The notes under the pieces were generated by a model. The model saw only the letters and a program-made list of their open reading frames with translations, was not told where the DNA came from and searched no databases. This document shows, piece after piece, positions 51,602 to 60,738 of a stretch of DNA of 64,000 nucleotides. The DNA is taken from assembly GCA_033283335.1 (NCBI GenBank), contig JAWMQP010000006.1, forward strand, positions 186,001 to 250,000. Direction: 5' to 3'. Origin of the DNA: Pseudomaricurvus sp033283335. GTDB taxonomy: Bacteria > Pseudomonadota > Gammaproteobacteria > Pseudomonadales > Cellvibrionaceae. Position numbers and translations under genes: made by a program. Within the stretch, counting starts at the first letter, position 1. Each line of letters begins with the position of its first letter.

Positions 51602-52942
51602 TTAAAGTCCCAGTTTCTTCTCCAGGTAGTGGATATTGACACCGCCTTTGGCAAAGCCAGCGTCGCGCACCAGGTCTTTCTGCAGGGAAATGTTGGTGCG
51701 AATACCATCAACCACCAGCTCGTCGAGAGCGTGACGCATACGCGCCAGGGCCTCGTCGCGATCCGCTCCGTAGGTGATGACTTTGGCAATCATCGAGTCG
51801 TAGTTCGGTGGCACGGTATAGCCGCTGTAGAGGTGTGAATCCACTCGCACACCGAGACCGCCAGGTGCGTGAAACTGATTGACCTTGCCGGGACAGGGCA
51901 TAAAGGTTTTCGGGTCCTCGGCGTTGATCCGGCATTCAAACGAATGGCCCTGAATCTTGATGTCATCCTGGGTAACGGAAAGCTTTTCTCCGGCGCAGAC
52001 CCGAATCTGCTCCTTAATCAGGTCGAAGTTGCTCACCAGTTCCGTCACCGGGTGCTCCACCTGGATGCGGGTGTTCATTTCGATGAAGTAGAAGTGACCG
52101 TCCTCATACAGGAACTCAAACGTTCCGGCACCGCGATAGCCAATTTCGATACAGGCATTGACACAGGACTCGTACACTTTTTGGCGAGCCGCGTCATCAA
52201 TACCGGGAGCCGGGGCCTCCTCAAGGACTTTTTGATGTCGACGCTGCAAGGAGCAGTCGCGATCACCGAAGTGCACCGCGTTGCCCTGTCCGTCGGAAAG
52301 GACCTGAACCTCCACATGGCGAGGGTTCTGCAGATACTTCTCCATATACACAGTGTCATCGCCAAAGCCGGCTTTGGCTTCGGCCTTGGTCACACGAATG
52401 GAATTGAGCAGTGCCGATTCGGTGTGTACTACGCGCATTCCACGTCCGCCACCACCGGCAGCCGCTTTGATGATCACCGGATAGCCGATTTCACGACCGT
52501 GCTTCAGGCACACTTCCGGATCGTCTGGCAGCGGCCCATTGGAGCCTGGCACAGTCGGCACGCCGGCTTTTTTCATGGCGGCAATGGCGGATACCTTGTC
52601 ACCCATCAGTCTAATCACATCGGGATCGGGGCCGATGAAGGTAAAACCACTCTTTTGTACTTGCTCGGCAAAATCGGCGTTTTCGGCGAGAAAGCCATAG
52701 CCGGGGTGAACCGCGACCGAATCGGTAATCTCCATGGCGCTGATGATGCGCGGGATATTCAGGTAGCTTTCCGGAGACGGGTTAGGGCCAATGCAGACGG
52801 ATTCATCCGCCAGCCGAACATGTTTCAGATCACGATCAATCTGGGAATGAACGGCGACGGTTTTGATGCCCATCTCTTTACAGGCCCGCAACACCCGCAG
52901 CGCAATCTCGCCACGGTTTGCGATCAGAATTTTTTCAAACAT
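51602..52942 (-). CDS. accC: Acetyl-CoA carboxylase, biotin carboxylase subunit AccC
   Basis: ATP-grasp enzyme (446 aa) that carboxylates the biotin on AccB, the first half of malonyl-CoA formation. It begins MFEKILIANRGEIALRVLRA. The glycine-rich loop VIIKAAAGGGGRGMRVV is at about 155-171, and FIEMNTRIQVEHPVTELV at about 285-302 carries the metal and bicarbonate residues. Length matches E. coli AccC (449 aa). It is 27 bp after accB, and the stop lies near the shared terminator at 51526-51562. Confidence 0.98.
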   Translation of the reverse strand: MFEKILIANRGEIALRVLRACKEMGIKTVAVHSQIDRDLKHVRLADESVCIGPNPSPESYLNIPRIISAMEITDSVAVHPGYGFLAENADFAEQVQKSGFTFIGPDPDVIRLMGDKVSAIAAMKKAGVPTVPGSNGPLPDDPEVCLKHGREIGYPVIIKAAAGGGGRGMRVVHTESALLNSIRVTKAEAKAGFGDDTVYMEKYLQNPRHVEVQVLSDGQGNAVHFGDRDCSLQRRHQKVLEEAPAPGIDDAARQKVYESCVNACIEIGYRGAGTFEFLYEDGHFYFIEMNTRIQVEHPVTELVSNFDLIKEQIRVCAGEKLSVTQDDIKIQGHSFECRINAEDPKTFMPCPGKVNQFHAPGGLGVRVDSHLYSGYTVPPNYDSMIAKVITYGADRDEALARMRHALDELVVDGIRTNISLQKDLVRDAGFAKGGVNIHYLEKKLGL

Positions 52943-52969
52943 GGCCAGCTCCTCTGTCCGTAGTCATCC

Positions 52970-53422
52970 TTAAACGATGGTGATCAGAGGCTGGTCAAAC
53001 TCAACCGGCTCGCCATCCTCCACCAGAATGGCTTCCACCACGCCGGCCTTATCGGCTTCGATTTGGTTCATCATCTTCATGGCTTCGACAATGCAGATAA
53101 CGTCACCTGGCTTAACGTGCTGCCCTACTTCCACAAAAGCCGGGGAGCCAGGGCTGGGGGCCGCATAGTAGGTGCCGACCATCGGGGATTTGATGACGTG
53201 GCCGGTAAACGCGGGTTGGGCGTCCTTTTTCTCTTCGGCTGCCGGGGCTGCGGGAGCGGGCGCAGCGACGGGAGCCGGAGCCATCATTTGCGGTGCCGGG
53301 GCATAGGCAACCGGGGTGCCGCGGCTGATGCGGACGGATTCTTCACCCTCTTTGATTTCCAGTTCGCCGATATCGGACTCTTCCAGCAGTTCGATCAGTT
53401 TTTTGATTTTGCGAATATCCAT
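52970..53422 (-). CDS. accB: Biotin carboxyl carrier protein AccB
   Basis: Carrier subunit (150 aa) of acetyl-CoA carboxylase. It starts MDIRKIKKLIELLEESDIGELEIKEGEESVRI, typical of AccB. An Ala/Pro-rich flexible linker spans about 40-70 (APAPQMMAPAPVAAPAPAA). The biotinyl domain is about 75-150, with the biotinylated Lys in VEAMKMMNQIEAD at about 116. The distinctive thumb segment KSPMVGTYYAAPSPGSPAFVE is present. It lies between aroQ and accC on the same strand. Confidence 0.98.
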   Translation of the reverse strand: MDIRKIKKLIELLEESDIGELEIKEGEESVRISRGTPVAYAPAPQMMAPAPVAAPAPAAPAAEEKKDAQPAFTGHVIKSPMVGTYYAAPSPGSPAFVEVGQHVKPGDVICIVEAMKMMNQIEADKAGVVEAILVEDGEPVEFDQPLITIV

Positions 53423-53516
53423 GAGTGTTCCACCTGTGTTGGTAAGGGGTCCGTAGACCTACTGATGGTTTATGTATCGAGTGTTTAAAAAAGATGGGTC
53501 GTTACCATTTCTTCAA

Positions 53517-53951
53517 TCAAAGTCGTTCCAGGGCGGCCTGCAGGGCCAGCTCGTAACTCTGGGCGCCGAAGCCGCAGATGACACCCACCGCAATGTCGGA
53601 CAGGTAGGAGTGATGGCGAAAGGCTTCACGGCTGTGGACATTCGAGAGGTGGACCTCAATAAAGGGAATCTCGACCCCGGCCAGCGCATCTCGCAGGGCC
53701 ACGCTGGTGTGGGTGAACGCGGCGGGATTGATCAAAATGAAGTCAATAGCCTCGTCGCGGGCTGCGTGGATACGATCAATCAACTGGTATTCAGCATTGC
53801 TCTGCAGATTGGCCAATTGGTGTCCGGCGCTGTGGGCGAGCTCTGTCAGTCGGGCATTGATGTCCGCCAGGGTGGTCGAGCCGTAGATTTCCGGTTCCCG
53901 GGTGCCGAGCAGATTCAAATTGGGACCATGCAGAACCAGAATGGTTGCCAT
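53517..53951 (-). CDS. aroQ: Type II 3-dehydroquinate dehydratase AroQ
   Basis: Dodecameric dehydratase (144 aa) of the shikimate pathway, converting 3-dehydroquinate to 3-dehydroshikimate. It starts MATILVLHGPNLNLLGTREPEIYG; the Tyr in the flexible lid and Arg in TREPE are catalytic. NPAAFTHTSVALRDAL at about 75-90 and FIEVHLSNVHSREAFRHHSYLSD at about 95-117, with the catalytic His, complete the site. aroQ-accB-accC in this order is common in gammaproteobacteria, here with 94 bp to accB. The region upstream is long and AT-rich. Confidence 0.96.
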   Translation of the reverse strand: MATILVLHGPNLNLLGTREPEIYGSTTLADINARLTELAHSAGHQLANLQSNAEYQLIDRIHAARDEAIDFILINPAAFTHTSVALRDALAGVEIPFIEVHLSNVHSREAFRHHSYLSDIAVGVICGFGAQSYELALQAALERL

Positions 53952-54168
53952 ATGGAGATTATCCCCTGTGAAAAAACGTTAATTGGTCGAGAAATGGATG
54001 AAAACGACAACTTATACTTTCATTGGCGAAAAGTTTGACGCATATTTTGATGAGAGTCCAGTCGATTGTCGAAAATTGTGAAGTTTAGTGATTTTAGCGG
54101 CTAGATTGACGAAATTACCGATTTAATACGGTTGTTTTCATGTCGAGATGACGTCCAGTTTGGCGATG

Positions 54169-54189
54169 TTAGGCGCCGATGGCGCCTAA
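54169..54189. repeat. Perfect hairpin near the putative aroQ start of transcription
   Basis: TTAGGCGCC and GGCGCCTAA pair perfectly around GAT. There is no T-tract on either side, so it is not an obvious terminator. It may be an operator or an mRNA 5' stem. Confidence 0.65.
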
Positions 54190-54217
54190 TTGATATCGGT
54201 ATGCGGGAAGTTGTCAA
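54190..54217 (-). promoter_or_regulatory. Candidate sigma-70 promoter for aroQ-accB-accC
   Basis: On the minus strand a perfect TTGACA (54212-54217) is 16 bp from TATCAA (54190-54195, four of six consensus positions). Confidence 0.45.
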
Positions 54218-54258
54218 ATTTTGGCGACATTTTCTCCGAAATTGACGGCATTTGTCGC

Positions 54259-56160
54259 CTAACTGCTGGGGTTTAATTTCTGAATGGCATTTGTGACCGT
54301 CTGTTCACGCAAAATTTGCGGCAAAATGACTGGCGGTTCATTTTCCTTGCCGGAGTACAGCAGGTACAAGGGGACGCCGTTGCGACCAAATTCTGCCAGT
54401 AGCCGGGTGATTTCCGGGTTGTAGTGGGTCCAGTCGCCCTTTAATTTAACGATGCCCGCTTGTTCGAAGGCGCTGATGGTGTTTTCTGTATCGAGCGCGA
54501 TCTTTTCGTTCGCCAGGCAGGTGATGCACCAGTCGGCGGTGAGATTCACAAAGGTCGGGGTGCCGCTGTCGAGCAGCTGCTGCAGACGCGCGTGACTGAA
54601 TGGCTGCCATTGATGTTCCAGTGTGGGGGAAAGCTGCGCTGCGGCGTTACCCCCTGTGCGGCTGTTCAGGCCAAGGGGTGGCCACAGCATCAGCAGAGCA
54701 GTCAGCACGGCCAGGCCTTTTTGCCAGGGGCGGGCGGGTTGGTGCTGCCAGAGCCAGCCGGCAAAGGCCAGCCCCGCGGCGCCGGCCAGCAACGCAATCA
54801 CCGTGTCGCTGTCGGTTTGGCGTCCCACCACCCACAGTAACCACAGGGCTGTCAGGTAGAGGGGGAAGGCCAGCAGCTGTTTCAGGGTCTCCATCCAGGC
54901 ACCTGGCTTGGGCAGACGTTTGGTCAGGCTGGGGAAGTAGGATAGCAACAGGAACGGCAGTGCCATCCCCAGGCCCAGGCAGGCGAATACGCTCAGGGCG
55001 ACCGCGGCCGGTTGGGTCACCGCATAGCCCAGCGCGCTGCCCATAAAAGGCGCGGTACAGGGACTGGCAACCACCGTCGCCAGTGCCCCGGTAAAAAAGG
55101 ATGCGCGGTAGCCTCCCCCCTGGGTCAGTTTCTGGCCGGCTCCTGCCAGTGAACCGCTCAACTGCAGGCCGCCGCTGAGGGTCAGGCCCATGACAAAAAA
55201 CAGGTAGGCGAGGGATGCCACCACGGCCGGTGATTGCAGCTGAAAGCCCCAGCCCACCGCTTGCCCGGCCTGGCGAAGGCTGAGCATGATGGCCGCTATG
55301 GCGACAAAGGTGGTGACGGCACCCAGGGTGTAGGCCCAACCGTGGTAATGCTGTTGCCGGGGGCGTTCGTGGCTGTTGACCAGGCTCAGGGCTTTGAGGG
55401 ATAGCACTGGGAACACGCATGGCATCAGGTTCAGTAACATGCCCCCCAGCAAGGCGCCCACCGCTGCCAGCATAAAGCCCGTCAGTGACAGGGGTGATTG
55501 GCTGGCCTGGACACTGCCCGGCGGAGTGGCGCCTGGAGAGGGTTGCAGCGGGGCGAGTACGCGAGCCTGGTCAGGTCCCAGCTGCACGGTCTGCTGCTGA
55601 GGTGGATAGCACAGACCGGCGTCGGCACAGCCTTGAGAGCGAACCTCCAGATCCAGCGTTTCCCCCTGATTAATTTGCTCCAGCGCCGCTGCCGGCAGGG
55701 GCAGCGCCAGCTCCAGGCTGTGATAAAACACCTGCAGCTCTTTTTCAAAGTAATCATCGTAAATACGCTGTCCTTCGGGCAGGTCCGCAGTCAGGACGAT
55801 ACCGTTGAACAGGACACTCAAATTGTGCCGGTACAGGTAGTAGCCGTCGGCGATATCCCAGTGCAGCTGCAGGTTGTTGCCCTGTCGATTGGCGTTCAAT
55901 TGATAGGCTTCATAAACGGGTAAAAACCGTTGGCTCAGCGACTGGTTTGGCGAAACCAAGGTGTCTGAGCTGGAGGGCAGGGGCGAGCTCGGCAGCAGAG
56001 AGGGGCTGTTGCTGTGCGGGGCTGCCAGCAGGCTATCGGCCGCCCGGCCAGCAGGACTTAACAGTGTCAGGAGCAGCGCTATCAACAGCAGCGGCAGTAT
56101 CCGAGAGAAAGAGGCGGTATTGAGACGAGCTGAACTGGAGTTGTAGGGCTGTGGGGGCAT
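54259..56160 (-). CDS. dsbD: Thiol:disulfide interchange protein DsbD
   Basis: Inner-membrane electron conduit (633 aa) that moves reducing power from cytoplasmic thioredoxin to periplasmic proteins such as DsbC and c-type cytochrome factors. Signal peptide about 18-42 (ILPLLLIALLLTLLSPAGRAA). The periplasmic alpha domain (about 75-200) has its Cys pair in SQGCADAGLCYPP. Eight helices form the beta domain about 225-500, with functional Cys in NLMPCVFPVLSLKAL and ASPCTAPFMG. The C-terminal thioredoxin-like gamma domain has ADWCITCLANE at about 540. All six Cys are present. It diverges from the lipoprotein-lapD-PCuAC operon. Confidence 0.95.
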   Translation of the reverse strand: MPPQPYNSSSARLNTASFSRILPLLLIALLLTLLSPAGRAADSLLAAPHSNSPSLLPSSPLPSSSDTLVSPNQSLSQRFLPVYEAYQLNANRQGNNLQLHWDIADGYYLYRHNLSVLFNGIVLTADLPEGQRIYDDYFEKELQVFYHSLELALPLPAAALEQINQGETLDLEVRSQGCADAGLCYPPQQQTVQLGPDQARVLAPLQPSPGATPPGSVQASQSPLSLTGFMLAAVGALLGGMLLNLMPCVFPVLSLKALSLVNSHERPRQQHYHGWAYTLGAVTTFVAIAAIMLSLRQAGQAVGWGFQLQSPAVVASLAYLFFVMGLTLSGGLQLSGSLAGAGQKLTQGGGYRASFFTGALATVVASPCTAPFMGSALGYAVTQPAAVALSVFACLGLGMALPFLLLSYFPSLTKRLPKPGAWMETLKQLLAFPLYLTALWLLWVVGRQTDSDTVIALLAGAAGLAFAGWLWQHQPARPWQKGLAVLTALLMLWPPLGLNSRTGGNAAAQLSPTLEHQWQPFSHARLQQLLDSGTPTFVNLTADWCITCLANEKIALDTENTISAFEQAGIVKLKGDWTHYNPEITRLLAEFGRNGVPLYLLYSGKENEPPVILPQILREQTVTNAIQKLNPSS

Positions 56161-56265
56161 GTTTGACGGCGCTATTTTGGTAAAGTGGCGTTGCTTTGAC
56201 TGTATGAATCAGGCAGAGTTTCGGGCATTGTACCCCCCAGCGCTTGTGTCGAGGAACCAGTCTCC

Positions 56266-57072
56266 ATGAAAAACTGCTGTGGCCGTCTTCGGATCAGCTG
56301 CCCATCTGTTGGGATTGTGCATCGCTGGCTGGTGATTCTGGTTGTCGGCGGGGCGCTGCTGAGTGGCTGTGCCCGGCAGCCGCTGGAACCCCAACTCCGG
56401 CCTCAGGTTCAACCCCAGCCCTCACAGGCCCAGCACTCGGCGGAGCAGCGTCGTCTCGACCTGGAATGGCGGATTATGGAGTTGTTGCGCGATGCGGAGC
56501 GGGCGTTACAGCGAGATCGGTTGATGTTGCCGGAAAGGGATAATGCCTACGACCGATTTAACGCGGTGTTGAAGTTGCAGCCGGATAATCAGCAGGCCCG
56601 TCAGGGGTTGCAGGCCATTGTGGTTCGCTATGTGCAATTGGGGCGTGACGCGCTGGCCGCCAGCCGGCTGTCATCAGCCCGTCACTACGCGGCTCGGGCG
56701 GCCTTGGTGGATGCCGACAATCCGCTGCTGCAGGAATTCGATCGCAGTCTGCAGGTAGCGGCTGAGCGACAGACCCGCTCCAGCACCATCGCCCCGCTCG
56801 ACTCCGATGAGGGTGACACGGTGGCCGGGGTCGAGTACCCACTGGACCCGACCGCCTTAACCAAGAAGGCTGACGCGATCCTGCAGTTGCTGGCGGATAT
56901 TGCCCAACGGGTAACAGTCAGTGATGAGACCGTCTTGTTGGTGGCCCGCAATGATGCCGAGGGGCGTTGGCTTTACCAACAAATGAAAAAAGCCGCCGCT
57001 GGTTATCGGATTCGCGGTGATATACAAATCGGTCCGATTCCGAAAGTTGTTTTGTATCCACCCATTCAATAA
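56266..57072 (+). CDS. Lipoprotein of unknown function, first gene of the lapD operon
   Basis: A 268-residue predicted lipoprotein. The N-terminal region has a hydrophobic stretch and lipobox LLSGC with Cys at about 35; residues +2/+3 are Ala-Arg, so an outer-membrane location is expected. A Pro/Gln-rich linker (about 38-58) is followed by a helical region about 60-160 (LEWRIMELLRDAERALQRDRL, DNAYDRFNAVLKLQPDNQQARQG), which resembles TPR-like hairpins. The C-terminal 80 residues are alpha/beta, ending KVVLYPPIQ. I do not recognise a specific family. It precedes lapD by only 14 bp, so a role in the same envelope signalling or anchoring process is plausible. Confidence 0.8.
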   Translation: MKNCCGRLRISCPSVGIVHRWLVILVVGGALLSGCARQPLEPQLRPQVQPQPSQAQHSAEQRRLDLEWRIMELLRDAERALQRDRLMLPERDNAYDRFNAVLKLQPDNQQARQGLQAIVVRYVQLGRDALAASRLSSARHYAARAALVDADNPLLQEFDRSLQVAAERQTRSSTIAPLDSDEGDTVAGVEYPLDPTALTKKADAILQLLADIAQRVTVSDETVLLVARNDAEGRWLYQQMKKAAAGYRIRGDIQIGPIPKVVLYPPIQ

Positions 57073-57086
57073 GGAAAGAACAGCAG

Positions 57087-59045
57087 GTGACGCTTTACCG
57101 ACAATTGATTCTGGCGATCACGTTTCTCATCGCTTGTTTGATGGCCGGAAATTTTCTGGTGAGTGTGCTCAATGCCCGGGGGTATGTCTTTGACCAGTTG
57201 CAAGTGCACGCCCAGGACACGGCGACTTCTCTGGGGCTGACCATTTCCCATGCGGCCCAGAACCGGGATGCCGTTCAGGTTCGTTCATTCGTGGACGTGG
57301 TGTTTGACCGTGGTTACTACCACAGCATCACCTATCGCAAACTCTCCGGTGAGGTGGAGGTTGAGCGCCAGGCTGAAATTGAGATCGAAGGGGTGCCGCA
57401 GTGGTTTATCCACCTGGTTAACCTGCCAGAACCCAGCGGTCGGGCCGAAGTGATTTCCGGTTGGTTCCGCTTGGGGGAAGTGGAAGTGATCTCCCATCCT
57501 GGATTTGCTTATCGGGATTTGTGGCGGGTGTTTTGCAATCAGCTGGCCATGTTTCTGTTTTCTGCGGTCGTGTGTTATTGCCTGGCGGGTCTTGGCCTGG
57601 CGTTTCTGCTGAAGCCGTTGCGGCGGGTCGAGGCCCAGGCCGAGGCGATTTGCCACCGGGAATTTCCGGTGCAGGAAACCCTGCCGCGCACGCGGGAATT
57701 GCGGCGCATGGTCGAGGCCATGAACCGCATGGTGAAAAAAGTACAATCCATCTTTCAGGAGCAGGTGGCACTGTCTGAATCCCTGCGTGAGCAGGTCTAT
57801 CTGGATCCTGTTACCGGCTTGCTGAATCGAACCGGTTTTGACGCTCGCCTGGACTCGTCGTTGGGGCCCGAGCGGGCCGGCAGTGCCGGAATCTTATTGC
57901 TGATTCAGCTGGGCGGACTGCAGGCCTTAAATCAGCGAGCCGGTCGCGACATGGGTGATCAGTGCCTGAAGGCCTTTGCCGACGCCCTCAAGCTGGAGCT
58001 GGCGTCGCGGGAGTTGGCGGTAACCGGGCGTCGGGCCGGGGCAGACCTGTGTGTGTTTGCACCGGTGCTGGACCAGCAGGAAGCGGAAGCGCTGGCGGAG
58101 TCCCTGTTCCGGCGACTGCTGTCGGTTCCCTGGTTGACCAGCGAGGCGGAATTGCAGCTGTACATGGGGGCGGCATTTTCGTCTTCCTTGACCCGCGAGC
58201 ATGCGCTGTTAACACAAGCAGACCAGGCCTTGGGGCAGGCCCAGCACCTGGGGGTGGATAACTTTCAATGGTATCGCAGTAACACCAAAGATACCGCCAG
58301 GCCGGCGCGGGAGTGGCGTGAGCTGTTACAGACCGCCATTGATCAGCGGCGTTTCAGTTTTCATGTCCAGCCGGTGTTTGAAGCCAATGGCCGCCAGGTT
58401 AGCCAGCTGGAGGTTTTCTGCCGGCTTGCTGAGGGAGATGAGCTGTTGCCGGCCGGTGTGTTCTGGCCCATGGCTGAAAGGTTTGGGATGACCGCCACCA
58501 TCGATCGGTTGATGATTGAGCAGTTGGCTGCTCAGGCGCCGGAACACCTGCCGCTGTGTGTCAATCTCTCGCCACTGAGTATTGCGGATGCGGATTTTGT
58601 CCTTTGGCTGGAACAGTTTCTGGCGACCAACTCCGAATTTGCCGCCCGCTTATTGCTGGAATTGCCGGAGTACGCGCTGTCCCTTAACGAAGCCGGGGTG
58701 CGGGAGTTTGGTCGACGAATGGTGGCTCGGGGAGCGCGCTTGTCGCTGGATCATTTTGGCGTGGGCACGTCGGCATTTTCCTACCTGCAGAGTTTGCCAC
58801 TCTATGCCCTGAAAGTGGATCGCAGTTTTATTCAGGGCATCGAGAATCACGGCGATCACCGCTTCTTTGTGAAGTCGCTGTTGCAAATCGCTCACAGCTG
58901 CGAGATCAACTTGTTGGTTGAAGGGGTGGAAACCGAGGCGGAGTGGACGACACTGCTGGCGCTCGGCATTAATGGCGGACAGGGATATTATCTGGCCAGG
59001 CCGATGACCCTTGATGCTTGGATGGTTCAATCGGGAGGCGACTAA
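57087..59045 (+). CDS. lapD: LapD-like c-di-GMP receptor (degenerate GGDEF-EAL)
   Basis: Inside-out signalling protein (652 aa). In Pseudomonas, LapD binds cytoplasmic c-di-GMP and sequesters the periplasmic protease LapG, preserving surface adhesins. The start uses GTG at 57087. Order: helix 1 at about 7-27, periplasmic LapD_MoxY_N domain about 30-150 with VPQWFIHLVNLPEPSG and the key Trp in VISGWFRLGEVEVISHPGFAY (about 131), helix 2 at about 155-178, HAMP about 178-235, GGDEF-like about 240-400, EAL-like about 405-650. Both catalytic signatures are degenerate: GRRAGADLC for GGDEF and EVFCRL for EAL, as required for a receptor. It overlaps the PCuAC start by one base. No lapG is in the window. 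Confidence 0.92.
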   Translation: MTLYRQLILAITFLIACLMAGNFLVSVLNARGYVFDQLQVHAQDTATSLGLTISHAAQNRDAVQVRSFVDVVFDRGYYHSITYRKLSGEVEVERQAEIEIEGVPQWFIHLVNLPEPSGRAEVISGWFRLGEVEVISHPGFAYRDLWRVFCNQLAMFLFSAVVCYCLAGLGLAFLLKPLRRVEAQAEAICHREFPVQETLPRTRELRRMVEAMNRMVKKVQSIFQEQVALSESLREQVYLDPVTGLLNRTGFDARLDSSLGPERAGSAGILLLIQLGGLQALNQRAGRDMGDQCLKAFADALKLELASRELAVTGRRAGADLCVFAPVLDQQEAEALAESLFRRLLSVPWLTSEAELQLYMGAAFSSSLTREHALLTQADQALGQAQHLGVDNFQWYRSNTKDTARPAREWRELLQTAIDQRRFSFHVQPVFEANGRQVSQLEVFCRLAEGDELLPAGVFWPMAERFGMTATIDRLMIEQLAAQAPEHLPLCVNLSPLSIADADFVLWLEQFLATNSEFAARLLLELPEYALSLNEAGVREFGRRMVARGARLSLDHFGVGTSAFSYLQSLPLYALKVDRSFIQGIENHGDHRFFVKSLLQIAHSCEINLLVEGVETEAEWTTLLALGINGGQGYYLARPMTLDAWMVQSGGD

Positions 59046-59521
59046 TGACAGCTAAAGACAGACTCAATCTGGCGCTGCTATGGGTACTATGGGCCGGTTG
59101 CAGTTGGGCCAACGAATTGCCGCAGCCATCCACTGAGCGCCCGGGGCATCAACTGGAAGTGCGGGATGCCTGTATTCGCCTGCCATTGCCCGGGCAAACG
59201 ACGGCGGTGGTGTATATGACTGTTTTGAACTCGAGCCAGCAGCCGGTTGCCATTCAGGCTGTGGAGGTGTCAGGGGCATCGCGATCGGAGTTGCACCAGC
59301 ATCTCCACCAGGATGGCATGATGCGTATGCGTAAGGTGGAGCGTGTTGAAGTGCCGGCAGCCAAAAGTGTTGCCTTCCGGCCGGGCGGTTACCATATCAT
59401 GGCTTTTCATCTGCAGCCGGAGTCGGCGGCAGACGGTCATCGGGTCACCCTGACATTGACGGATGGGGCGTCGGTATCGGTGCTGGTGCGGTCTGAGTGT
59501 GATAGCCTGTCAAAAAAATGA
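59045..59521 (+). CDS. PCuAC-type periplasmic copper chaperone (DUF461)
   Basis: Copper chaperone (158 aa) that hands Cu(I) to cytochrome oxidase or other cuproproteins in the periplasm. The ATG at 59045 overlaps the lapD stop (TAATG), so it is translationally coupled. Signal peptide about 1-22 (LNLALLWVLWAGCSWA). The PCuAC domain is about 40-150 with the copper ligands H-x-M type: ELHQHLHQDGMMRMRKVERV at about 81-100 and YHIMAFHLQ at about 120. The sequence agrees with the consensus H(M)x10Mx21HxM. Linkage to a LapD-like gene is unusual. DsbD, which reduces periplasmic thiols needed for copper-centre assembly, is divergent from this operon. Confidence 0.9.
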   Translation: MTAKDRLNLALLWVLWAGCSWANELPQPSTERPGHQLEVRDACIRLPLPGQTTAVVYMTVLNSSQQPVAIQAVEVSGASRSELHQHLHQDGMMRMRKVERVEVPAAKSVAFRPGGYHIMAFHLQPESAADGHRVTLTLTDGASVSVLVRSECDSLSKK

Positions 59522-59685
59522 GCTACTGGATTGTCTGCCGTCGTCGCATTTCGACATTCGGGGATAGACTAAAGTGTACAGTGAAAGGGCTCTGATCTAC
59601 CCCGTGTGCCTGGCTGCTGATTGTCGTGCTATGGCGGCCTTGATGGGTATCATGTGAAGAACGAAACATTGAGAAAGGAACGAGG

Positions 59686-60738
59686 ATGAGCAAGCTGGGT
59701 GGTATCAGGCAAAGTCTGGGTGAGCGTTGGGCTGATTTGCGAGAGGATATGAGCGGCGGTAACAAGACGCTGCGCTGGCTGCTGATTGCCTTGGCGCTGT
59801 ATCTCGTTGTCACTTTCATCCTGGGGCTTTTTTGGAGCCGTGAGCCCGATCATTTTTCCGTTCGGGAATTGACTGAGATCCAGCCCAATGGACGACCTGA
59901 AGTGGTCGGGATAGCCACAACCGCCACCTTGATCCGTGTGGTGGAAACCGTGCTCGAAAAGCCCGGCGGATTACTGTCCAATGACATTATGCCTCCGGGG
60001 GTTTGGCTGGATAACCTGCCCAGCTGGGAGCATGGTGCCCTGACTCAGGTGCGCGACCTGAGCAAGGCCATGCGAGAGGCCTTTAGTCGTTCACAGTCCC
60101 AGTCTACGGAAGATAAAGCGCTGGCCAAGGCTGAGTCCCGCTTTAATTTTGATCACAAGAGCTGGGCCTTGCCGGCGTCGGAATCGGAATACCGAGACGG
60201 AATCAAATCCCTGAATAATTACTTGGTGCGCCTGTCAGATGAAGATCGTCATAATGCCCAGTTTTTTGCCCGTTCGGATAACCTGCGCTACTGGCTGGGA
60301 ACCGTTGAAACCCGACTTGGCAGTCTGTCGCAACGCCTGAGTGCCAGTGTTGGTCAGCGGCGGTTGAACATTGATTTGGCCGGTGAAGAGCATGCTCGTC
60401 AGTCGACCGCAGCGCCGCGCGAAATGACCGTCAAAACACCATGGCTGGAAATCGATAATGTGTTTTATGAGGCGCGTGGCAGCACTTGGGCGTTGTTGCA
60501 ATTTCTGCGGGCGGTTGAAGTTGACTTTGCCGACACGCTGGCCAAGAAAAACGCCGTGGTGAGTTTGCAGCAGATTATCCGCGAGCTCGAAGCTGCCCAG
60601 CAACCGATCTACAGCCCCATGGTGCTGAATGGCAGTGGTTTTGGCGTATTGGCGAATCACTCGCTGGTGATGGCGTCTTATATCTCGCGTGCCAACGCTG
60701 CCATCATCGACCTTCGCGATCTGTTGTCCCGAGGTTAG
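59686..60738 (+). CDS. DUF2333 family membrane protein
   Basis: A 350-residue protein of the DUF2333 family, found in gammaproteobacteria without known function. One helix at about 30-50 (TLRWLLIALALYLVVTFILGL) anchors it in the inner membrane, with a short cytoplasmic tail and a periplasmic domain of about 300 residues. The periplasmic part has SVRELTEIQPNG, GLLSNDIMPPGVWLDNLPSWEHGAL at about 93-117, and long helices rich in Glu/Arg (about 170-300). There are few Cys. It begins 165 bp after the copper chaperone, same strand, so it may or may not belong to that operon. Confidence 0.9.
   Translation: MSKLGGIRQSLGERWADLREDMSGGNKTLRWLLIALALYLVVTFILGLFWSREPDHFSVRELTEIQPNGRPEVVGIATTATLIRVVETVLEKPGGLLSNDIMPPGVWLDNLPSWEHGALTQVRDLSKAMREAFSRSQSQSTEDKALAKAESRFNFDHKSWALPASESEYRDGIKSLNNYLVRLSDEDRHNAQFFARSDNLRYWLGTVETRLGSLSQRLSASVGQRRLNIDLAGEEHARQSTAAPREMTVKTPWLEIDNVFYEARGSTWALLQFLRAVEVDFADTLAKKNAVVSLQQIIRELEAAQQPIYSPMVLNGSGFGVLANHSLVMASYISRANAAIIDLRDLLSRG

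Larger units (their letters stand above)
53952..54258. other. 307-bp AT-rich region upstream of aroQ
   Basis: No gene is seen between the ends of aroQ's promoter region and dsbD. It holds a candidate promoter reading toward aroQ at 54190-54217 and a palindrome at 54169-54189, plus several scattered copies of TTGGCGA/TTGACGA-like words. If the promoter is right, the aroQ-accBC mRNA has a leader of about 230 nt. Confidence 0.55.
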
